Shown: piece after piece, positions 13,928 to 19,872 of the stretch
Position numbering within the stretch: the stretch's first letter is position 1
Layout: the number at the start of each line of letters is the position of its first letter
Origin: DTLA01 sp034436295
Lineage (GTDB): Bacteria; Chloroflexota; Anaerolineae; DTLA01
Length of the DNA stretch: 24,538 bases
NCBI GenBank assembly: GCA_034436295.1
Contig: DAOTVT010000090.1
Span: 1 to 24,538, forward strand
Direction: 5' to 3'
Made by a program: the position numbers and the translations under genes
The notes under the pieces: generated by a model
What the model was told of the DNA's origin: nothing
What the model saw: the letters and a program-made list of their open reading frames with translations, nothing else
The model's database searches: none

Positions 13928-16282
13928 TTAATTCGTAACCGTCCAGGTGCAATCCTGCGTTACGTAAATCCAATAGGCCCTTCCCGGCTGAATCTGCGAC
14001 AAGTCGTTCAGGAACGGCGGCAACGATGTGTCGTACACCTTCCACGGGTCGGCGTCATCAAAGGCGTCATAAGTATACACCTTTGTGTACTTCCCCGCAA
14101 TGGTCGCCAGCGCATCGGCCACCGACCGGGCCGTCTGGCCTGGGTAGCCCACCAGGTTCCAGCCCGTCTTGAGAGGGATAGCCGTGGACGCGGGCCACGA
14201 GCCGCTGACCGTCCACGTGGCGTTCTGCGTGGCCCAGAGCCACAACCCCTTGGTGTTGTTGATCTGCGTGAGGTCGTTGAGGAACGGCGGCAGGCTCACG
14301 TCGTACACCTTCCACGGGTCGGCCGTGTCAAAGGCGTCGTAGGTGTACACCTTGCCGTAGGAGCCGCTGATGGGCGCGAGGACGGTTTCCACGTTCGTGT
14401 TGGCCAGGGTGAGGGGCACGGACACGAAGTTCCAGCCCATGCGCAGCGGGATGTTGAAGTTCGCGCTGCTGCCGCCGCCCTTGCTCACGTCCACGAAGTG
14501 GATGTACTCGTCGCCGTCGTTGTTGCAGTCCAGACGAAAGTCGCTGGCGCCCAGCAGGCCGTTGGCCATGCGCGCGTCGGTGATGACGAAGGTATGGGTC
14601 TTCCACGTGCGCGAGTTCGTCTTGACCACCACGGCGGTGCTCCGCTGCACGCCGCCGACCGCGTCATAGTCTATCTTCCAGGAGTCGGTGCCATAGTCAA
14701 AGTAGGTAACCTTGATGGTAACGGTGTTGCTCCCGCCGAACAGGAACCCGTCGTCAATCTTGAACCACATGTAGCGGTTGCCGCTGGCCTGGTCGGTGCG
14801 GCGCGTAATCCACGACTCCTTGCCTGCCCAGGCTCCGCCCAGGTTGACGTTGGTCTGGATGTTCGTGTTGTACGCTGAGTACCCCTTGGGCACCAGCGAG
14901 TTGACCAGCGCAGCCTGGCTGCCATCGTCGGGATCTATGCCGCGGCGGTAGGTAACGACTTTGGTGCGTCCGCCAGCAATGGAGTCATCCTGATACAGAT
15001 AGTAGGAGTAGTTGCCCCACTGGGGATACCACGTATAGCCCGAGTCGCGCATGGCCACCCAAACGCTGGGGGCGTTGGCAGCCGTCTTGCCGAAGTAAGG
15101 CAACGCCCAGCGGAAGTAGTTCATCACCTCGGTGCGGGGGTTGCCGGCGGCGTCGGCGAACATCCACCCGCGCCAGTCGGTAAGCGAGTAGTCCACGGTG
15201 AGATAATCCACGGGATGCGACTGGTTGTCCACCTGATGCCCCAGCGCTCCCAGAAGCCCCCAGTACGCCAGGTACTCGTGAGGAGTCAGATACCAGTAGG
15301 CTTCGTGGCCCACCGGCAGCGTTCCCTGCACGGAGATCAGCGGATCCAGGCGGCCACACCCCGCCTGCGAATACGGCGGCGTGATGATGACCGCATCCTC
15401 ATCCGCCAGAAGCCCCGCCACCATGTTGCCAACGCCCATCGGCGCCACGTCGGACATGATCTCCGAACGGTTGCACCGGTGCGTGTACGTGGGCGCGTCC
15501 ATGATCATGATGGACTTGGACGGCCAGCGGGTGGTGTTGCCGGTCCCCCCGAACGCAATGGCATAGGCGCGCGCGGTCTCGCGCACGTAAGCGCGCCACA
15601 GGTCGTAGGTCAAGCCCGCGGCCTGGAACGCGGCGTCATAGGCATCGTCGCCGGGCTGTGTCTCGCCGTAAAGCCCGGTGCCCGCAAGGATGAATTCCAC
15701 GCGCGGGTCGTTCTTGTACCGCGCGCCCAGGGCGTAGATGAAGTTGAAGTAGCGGGTCTGATAGCAGGAATTGTGATACTTGATGGCCTCCAGCGGTGGA
15801 AAGTCGGTGCTGCTGTAGCCCGAACTGGCTGTGGCGGTAAAGATGAGGCCAGGGCATGCGGTTCGGACCCAGTCGGGGATGACCACGCCGCCCCGCCGTC
15901 CGTTGTACGTAACGATGTGCAGGCCGACCGGTTTCCCCTTGGCGCTCGCCGCGGCCAGGTAATTGTCTATCCTGCTCCAGTCGTAAACGCCTTCGGAAGG
16001 CTCCAATTGCTTCCACGTGAACGTCTGGTGCCCGCCGAGGATGGGATAGAAGCCCGGGTCCAGGTTGTCCGCATCGCGCGCGATGTAAATGCCGGGGCGT
16101 CCTCCGCCCGGAATCACCGCCGCGTCCACGCCGTCGGGGTCGCCGAGGACTCGGACGCCGCTCAGAACGATCGTGTCGCCCGCTTCAGGCTCGGCGGCCG
16201 CCACGGGCCCCACCAACGGCATCATCAGAGGGCCAAGCAGCGCCCCCAACACAGCGATCCAAAGCCATGTTCTACGTCCCAT
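13928..16282 (-). CDS. Secreted glycoside-hydrolase-like protein with tandem GWN repeats
   Basis: 784 residues. The parts are a signal peptide (about 1-30), then a TIM-barrel-like module (about 60-410) with W-Q-EPSEGVYDWS (90-103), typical of GH42-like/beta-galactosidase-type entries, and GTGLYGE (201-207), where Glu207 may be the acid/base. A beta-sandwich (about 415-600) follows, with RRTDQASGN, and two C-terminal repeats (608-695 and 700-784) that each carry GWN-V, KVYTYDAFD and DPWKVYD. The module from SVW(I/V)A onwards aligns by eye with the LysM protein at 938-5911. A ribosome binding site AAGGA precedes the ATG, and a promoter candidate with a perfect TATAAT lies 40 bp upstream. It is first of a two-gene operon with the DNRLRE protein. 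Likely acts on an exopolysaccharide; substrate and activity are unproven. Confidence 0.82.
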   Translation of the reverse strand: MGRRTWLWIAVLGALLGPLMMPLVGPVAAAEPEAGDTIVLSGVRVLGDPDGVDAAVIPGGGRPGIYIARDADNLDPGFYPILGGHQTFTWKQLEPSEGVYDWSRIDNYLAAASAKGKPVGLHIVTYNGRRGGVVIPDWVRTACPGLIFTATASSGYSSTDFPPLEAIKYHNSCYQTRYFNFIYALGARYKNDPRVEFILAGTGLYGETQPGDDAYDAAFQAAGLTYDLWRAYVRETARAYAIAFGGTGNTTRWPSKSIMIMDAPTYTHRCNRSEIMSDVAPMGVGNMVAGLLADEDAVIITPPYSQAGCGRLDPLISVQGTLPVGHEAYWYLTPHEYLAYWGLLGALGHQVDNQSHPVDYLTVDYSLTDWRGWMFADAAGNPRTEVMNYFRWALPYFGKTAANAPSVWVAMRDSGYTWYPQWGNYSYYLYQDDSIAGGRTKVVTYRRGIDPDDGSQAALVNSLVPKGYSAYNTNIQTNVNLGGAWAGKESWITRRTDQASGNRYMWFKIDDGFLFGGSNTVTIKVTYFDYGTDSWKIDYDAVGGVQRSTAVVVKTNSRTWKTHTFVITDARMANGLLGASDFRLDCNNDGDEYIHFVDVSKGGGSSANFNIPLRMGWNFVSVPLTLANTNVETVLAPISGSYGKVYTYDAFDTADPWKVYDVSLPPFLNDLTQINNTKGLWLWATQNATWTVSGSWPASTAIPLKTGWNLVGYPGQTARSVADALATIAGKYTKVYTYDAFDDADPWKVYDTSLPPFLNDLSQIQPGRAYWIYVTQDCTWTVTN
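13931..14461 (-). repeat. Tandem GWN repeat (two 85-residue units)
   Basis: Two in-frame units at the C-terminus of the glycoside-hydrolase-like protein (about 14461-14198 and 14185-13931). The halves share long near-identical stretches at DNA level, e.g. around 14030-14070 and 14302-14342, which suggests a fairly recent internal duplication. Units of this type recur at C-termini of secreted bacterial proteins, and their role is not known to me. Confidence 0.8.
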
Positions 16283-16321
16283 GTGTTCCTTGATCCTCCA
16301 TGCTGTTCAGGGTACGGGTTG

Positions 16322-16350
16322 ATTATAGGCGGAAGCCGCCGCGCTCCAAA
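16322..16350 (-). promoter_or_regulatory. Candidate promoter of the glycoside-hydrolase-like operon
   Basis: A perfect -10 TATAAT (16327-16322) has a weak -35 TTTGGA 17 bases upstream (16350-16345), or TTGGAG at a 16-base spacing. The spacer holds the inverted repeat GGCGG-AAG-CCGCC (16328-16340). The leader to the ATG at 16282 is about 33 bases. Confidence 0.5.
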
Positions 16351-16447
16351 CTGCCTACGGAGGCGGAGTCGGCTTCATCTTGTGTTGGTGGACCGCATGC
16401 CCACTCTCCATGCGTCATTGCGAGCCAAGCCAAGCCATCTCGCCTAA

Positions 16448-16510
16448 CCTCACCCCCTCAGTCCCCCTCTCCGCCCGCGGAGAGGGGGCGGCCGCAGGCC
16501 GGGGGTGAGG
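16448..16510. repeat. REP-like nested palindrome, related copy
   Basis: Outer arms CCTCACCCCC (16448-16457) and GGGGGTGAGG (16501-16510) enclose an inner hairpin CCCCCTCTCCGC/GCGGAGAGGGGG (16463-16488) and a small CGGCC/GGCCG hairpin. It has the same design as 19-92. It lies downstream of the aminotransferase gene and could also protect or end its transcript, but no T-tract follows. Confidence 0.7.
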
Positions 16511-16575
16511 TGTGCCGCCCGCCGCCTCGCTGCTCAGCAATGACAGTCTCACGGGTGCCCGAAATCCTGGCCCGA

Positions 16576-17685
16576 CTAGCGAGGCCCCCTGAAGAACTCG
16601 CGGATGGCGCTCGCCACCTCATCCACCTGCGCCTCGGTCATCTCGGCGAACATGGGCAGCGAGAGAATCTCGCCCGCCAGGCGCTCGGTAACCGGGAACT
16701 GCCCCTTGCGGAAGCCCAGCCCCTGGTACGCCTCGGTCAGCGGCAGCGGGATGGGATAGTGCATGCCCGTGCCGATGCCGCGGCCCCCCAGGAAGTCGCG
16801 CAGGGCGTCTCGGCGCTCCGTGCGAATCACGTACAGATGGTAAACGTGCTCCACGCCCGGCATCACGAAGGGCCGCACCACCGGCAAATCGGCCAGCCGC
16901 TCGTCGTACCAGGCCGCCACGTGCCGCCGCCGGGCGTTCCATTCGTCCAGGTGGCGCAACTTCACGCGCAGCACCGCCGCCTGCAGGGTGTCCAGCCGGC
17001 TGCAATACCCCTCCATGACGTGCTCGTACTTGCTCTTCTGGCCGTGATTGCGCAGGAAGACCAACTGCCGCGCCAGGGCCTCGTCATCGGTTACGACCGC
17101 GCCGGCATCGCCGTAAGCGCCCAGGTTCTTGGCCGGATAGAAACTGAAGGCGGCCAGGTGTCCCATGCTCCCGGCGCGGCGCCCCTTGTACCGCGCGCCG
17201 TGAGCCTGGCACGCGTCCTCCATGACGAGGAGATTGTGCCTGCGCGCCGCGTCCAGGATCGGCTCCATGTCGGCAGGCTGGCCGTACAGGTGGACGGGCA
17301 GAATGGCCCGGGTGCGCGGCGTAATGGCTTCCTCCAGCAGGGCCGGGTTCAGGTTGTACGTCCGCTCGTCCACATCCACCAAGCGGAACGCCGCGCCGGT
17401 CTGGCTGATGGCTTCCGTCGTGGCGATGAACGTATTGGCGGCGGTGATGACCTCGTCGCCCGGGCCGATGCCCGCCGCCAGCAGCCCCAGGCGCAGGGCG
17501 TCGGTGCCGTTGGCAACGCCGATGGCGTGGCGCACCCCACAGAATCGCGCGAACTCGGCCTCAAACTCCGAAACGGCCTGCCCCAAGATAAAATCGCAGC
17601 GATCCACCACGGCCTGGATCGCCCGGTCTATCTCGGGCTTCAGCGTCGCGTACTGGGCCTTCAAATCTACGAAAGGTACAGCCAT
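16576..17685 (-). CDS. DegT/DnrJ/EryC1/StrS sugar aminotransferase
   Basis: 369 residues, the normal family length, fold type I PLP enzyme. ANGTDALRLGL (58-68) binds cofactor phosphate, EDACQAHGA (156-164) contains the Asp that pairs with the pyridine nitrogen, and SFYPAKNLGAYGD (181-193) contains the PLP lysine, Lys186. The C-terminal HYPIPLP segment is typical of the family. These enzymes transfer an amino group from glutamate to a keto sugar nucleotide. With the dehydrogenase and LbH acyltransferase at 6101-7749 it would complete a WlbA-C-B (or GnnA/GnnB plus acetyltransferase) set, aminating C3 of a UDP-GlcNAc-type sugar. A GGGGGA ribosome binding site precedes the ATG. It stands alone between two repeat regions, separated from its likely partners by four exoprotein genes. 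Family call sure; substrate inferred. Confidence 0.9.
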   Translation of the reverse strand: MAVPFVDLKAQYATLKPEIDRAIQAVVDRCDFILGQAVSEFEAEFARFCGVRHAIGVANGTDALRLGLLAAGIGPGDEVITAANTFIATTEAISQTGAAFRLVDVDERTYNLNPALLEEAITPRTRAILPVHLYGQPADMEPILDAARRHNLLVMEDACQAHGARYKGRRAGSMGHLAAFSFYPAKNLGAYGDAGAVVTDDEALARQLVFLRNHGQKSKYEHVMEGYCSRLDTLQAAVLRVKLRHLDEWNARRRHVAAWYDERLADLPVVRPFVMPGVEHVYHLYVIRTERRDALRDFLGGRGIGTGMHYPIPLPLTEAYQGLGFRKGQFPVTERLAGEILSLPMFAEMTEAQVDEVASAIREFFRGPR

Positions 17686-17807
17686 GTTGTTTCCCCCTTC
17701 TCTAACGATTCAGCCCGCGGCCTGGATACGGCAGCGGCGCATTGCTCACCGCGGAGTCGCACGGAGCAGTCAGAACCCGTATCCCTCCGCACCCTCGGCG
17801 ACAACGC

Positions 17808-17893
17808 CACCTGCGGCGCACCTGCGAGGTGAGTCGCAGGTTGTTCCCCTACGCAGTCCCCTGGCTATCGCCACGACGCGCTCCGACGGCAAC
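17808..17893. repeat. 86-bp tandem repeat, copy A
   Basis: About 92 percent identical to 17903-17988, period 95 bp, no gaps. It has an imperfect version of the palindrome (17809-17841) and, read on the minus strand, an orphan copy of the PssE tail with its own in-frame stop (TAG instead of TGA). Confidence 0.85.
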
Positions 17894-17902
17894 GCGGCGA
17901 TT

Positions 17903-17988
17903 CACCTGCGACGCACCTGCGAGGTGCGTCGCAGGTTGTCCCCTCACGCAGTCCCCTGGCTATCGCCGCGACGCGCTCCGGCGGCAAC
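17903..17988. repeat. 86-bp tandem repeat, copy B, with 15-bp-arm palindrome
   Basis: It contains a perfect palindrome ACCTGCGACGCACCT-GCG-AGGTGCGTCGCAGGT (17904-17936), placed 7 bp after the PssE stop codon. Bases 17944-17988 of this copy are the last 14 codons plus the stop of the PssE gene. No T-tract follows the hairpin, so it resembles a mobile palindromic repeat more than an intrinsic terminator, though it could cap the operon mRNA. Confidence 0.85.
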
Positions 17989-18432
17989 CCGCGCCAGGTA
18001 GTCCCGAATCACCTCGTGGATGCGCGTGGGCGGCACCGTGTAGGGCCTGAACGCCATGGAGCGCGCCCGCCGCAAATCGGACTCCAGGTCGGCCAGGCGC
18101 TTGCACCAAATCAGGTGGCCCTGGCGCTCCATGTGGCCCAGCAGGTCGTCCTGATGGCGGTCGTAGCGGTCGGGGTTGCTCAGGGCCACCAGCGGCTTGC
18201 CCATGCTCGCCACCTCTACGACCGTCCCCAGCCCGCCGTGCGACACGATGACATCGGCCTGGCGGTAGTACGGCTCCAGCGAGGGCGCGCTGCGGAACCA
18301 GCGCAGATTCCGCGGCTCGTAGCGCCCGCGCCCGATCTGCGCCACGACCTCCTCGCCCAGCCGCGGCGCGATGCGATCCATCTCCTCCACCAGGGCGTCA
18401 AAATCGGTCGTGCCCACGGTTACGAAGATCAT
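17944..18432 (-). CDS. PssE/Alg13-like catalytic subunit of a two-part glycosyltransferase
   Basis: 162 residues, normal length for the family, GT-B C-terminal half. It opens with MIFVTVGTTDFDALVEEM, the standard PssE/EpsF/Alg13 start, and has QADVIVSHGGLGTVVE (58-73), the nucleotide-sugar binding motif, and LSNPDRYDRHQ (84-94). It pairs with the adjacent Alg14-like subunit, which docks it at the membrane, and they transfer a sugar from a UDP-sugar to a lipid-linked acceptor. The ATG at 18432 shares one base with the upstream stop (TGATG), so translation is coupled. Upstream in-frame codons do not fit the family. Residues 149-162 come from a repeat unit that is duplicated downstream, so the native C-terminus was probably replaced or extended. 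Last gene of the operon. Confidence 0.9.
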   Translation of the reverse strand: MIFVTVGTTDFDALVEEMDRIAPRLGEEVVAQIGRGRYEPRNLRWFRSAPSLEPYYRQADVIVSHGGLGTVVEVASMGKPLVALSNPDRYDRHQDDLLGHMERQGHLIWCKRLADLESDLRRARSMAFRPYTVPPTRIHEVIRDYLARVAAGARRGDSQGTA

Positions 18433-18908
18433 CACCACAGCCTCCCCGCATAGACGGCCCTCGGATACTTCTCCAGCAGCGGCTCCCATTGCACCAGGAA
18501 CAGGTCGGCCAGGCGGTACATGATTCGGCCAGTGGTGGACAGGGCCGTAACCCGCGAGCCAGTCTCCACGAAGATGACCTTGACGCCCGTCAGTTTGCAC
18601 ACCAGCGCCACAGGCACCGCCACGCTCGGCCCCGTGCTGATCATCGCCAGCGGGCGGAACCGCCGCACCGCGCGCCACGCCTGCCACGCGCACACCAGGA
18701 ACTTGCGCACATCGTTGGGCAGGTTGTGGGCCTTGTCGCGCGGGCGAATCACCCGAAAGATCGGCCCAGGCACGGTGATCTTCTTCTCCGACAGGTCGTC
18801 GTCGGCCACCAGCACATAGCCAAACTCGTACCCCTCGCCCAGGAGTTCTACGAGGCGCACCATCTCCTTCGTGTGCCCGCCCTCGCCCAGCACCGCCAGA
18901 ATCCTCAT
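18432..18908 (-). CDS. PssD/Alg14-like membrane subunit of a two-part glycosyltransferase
   Basis: 158 residues. GEGGHTKEM (8-16) matches the GxGGHT signature of Alg14/PssD/Cps14F. An NLPNDVRKF segment, STGPSVAVPVALVCKLTGVKVIFVETG (split here: STGPSVAVP at 91-99, then VIFVETG at 111-117) and RLADLFLVQWEPLLEKYP (132-149) follow, as in the family. This subunit anchors the PssE-like catalytic partner and completes the GT-B fold. The ATG at 18908 lies 7 bases after the stop of the GT4 gene with GAGGG upstream; the longer open frame does not fit the family. Co-expressed with its partner through a 1-base stop-start overlap. Confidence 0.9.
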   Translation of the reverse strand: MRILAVLGEGGHTKEMVRLVELLGEGYEFGYVLVADDDLSEKKITVPGPIFRVIRPRDKAHNLPNDVRKFLVCAWQAWRAVRRFRPLAMISTGPSVAVPVALVCKLTGVKVIFVETGSRVTALSTTGRIMYRLADLFLVQWEPLLEKYPRAVYAGRLW

Positions 18909-18915
18909 GTCGCCC

Positions 18916-19872
18916 TCACCGAACCCGCGATTCCCGTCGCGTGGCCAGCACGCGCTCGTACACCGCCAGAATCTGTCGGGCCGTGGCCTCCAGCGACAGG
19001 TGCGCCACGCGCCGCCGACCGTCGGTGCGGCCCCCGCGCGCCAGGGCCAGGCGCAGTTTCGCCGCCATGTCCTCTGGCGTGCGTTCGCACAGGTAGCACC
19101 CCTCGGTGTCGCCCATGATCTCGGCCACGTCGCCCACGTCCACCGAGACGATGGGCAGGTTGCACGCCATCGCCTCCTTGATGACCATCGGCGACCCCTC
19201 AAAATCCGACGCCAACGCCAGGGCGTCGCAAGCGTTCATGTACAGCGGCATCTCCTCGTGCGGGCGATTGGACGCAACGACCAATTGCACGCGGCTGTCC
19301 TCCGCCGCCAGCAGCCCCACCGCCGCCTGGATCATCTCCAGCCGCTTCTCGGGGCGCGGCTCGCCCGCAAACAGGACGAGTTTGGCGTCCGACGGCAGCC
19401 CCAAACGGGCGCGCGCCTCGGCCTGGGGCATCGGCGCGAACCGCGCCATGTCCACGCCGCACGGGATGACGACGGCATCCTCGTCGCCCAGCGCGCGCTT
19501 CACCCCGCGCGACGTAACAATGACGGCGTCCACGCGGGGCGTGATCCAGCGGCACAGGTGGCCCTGCCACCCCAGGACAACCTCAATGCCATGGTGCGTG
19601 AGCACCACAGGCAATCGGCGCTGGCTTATCGCCACCAGCCCCGAAAACACATAGTGCGCGTGGATGAGGTTGTAGGGCGCGTGTCGGCGCAGGCGGCGGC
19701 GCAAATCGGCAAACCCGCGCGCGTAGTTCAGGCGGCTCGCCTTGCCGTCCATGAAAAACACGTCCACGTCAACCCCGATGGCGCGCAGCGACTCCACCTG
19801 GTCGCGCACGAACGTGCCAAAGGCGGGCTTGTCCGCCGTCGGGTACATGTTCGTTACGACGAGCACGCGCAT
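18916..19872 (-). CDS. GT4-family glycosyltransferase
   Basis: 318 residues, slightly short for GT4, GT-B fold. The N-terminal domain starts MRVLVVTNMYPTADKPAFGTF; the FxxxQVESL region and HAHYVFSG (71-78) are typical of GT4 enzymes. The C-terminal domain has FAGEPRPEKRL (168-178) and the intact EX7E motif, Glu225 and Glu233 (EGSPMVIKE), for UDP-sugar binding. It adds a sugar with retention to a lipid-linked oligosaccharide in the cytoplasm. Its ATG directly follows the stop of the fusion gene with no gap, and it is 7 bases from the PssD gene. Donor and acceptor cannot be read from sequence. Confidence 0.88.
   Translation of the reverse strand: MRVLVVTNMYPTADKPAFGTFVRDQVESLRAIGVDVDVFFMDGKASRLNYARGFADLRRRLRRHAPYNLIHAHYVFSGLVAISQRRLPVVLTHHGIEVVLGWQGHLCRWITPRVDAVIVTSRGVKRALGDEDAVVIPCGVDMARFAPMPQAEARARLGLPSDAKLVLFAGEPRPEKRLEMIQAAVGLLAAEDSRVQLVVASNRPHEEMPLYMNACDALALASDFEGSPMVIKEAMACNLPIVSVDVGDVAEIMGDTEGCYLCERTPEDMAAKLRLALARGGRTDGRRRVAHLSLEATARQILAVYERVLATRRESRVR

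Noticed and set aside
17686..17807. Promoter for the aminotransferase gene
   Set aside because: No pair of boxes near consensus was seen; only the GGGGGA ribosome binding site is clear.
17808..17988. Start of a CRISPR array or an attachment site
   Set aside because: There are only two units, the repeat is 86 bp with a 9-bp gap, and no cas or integrase gene is near. It fits a palindromic repeat.
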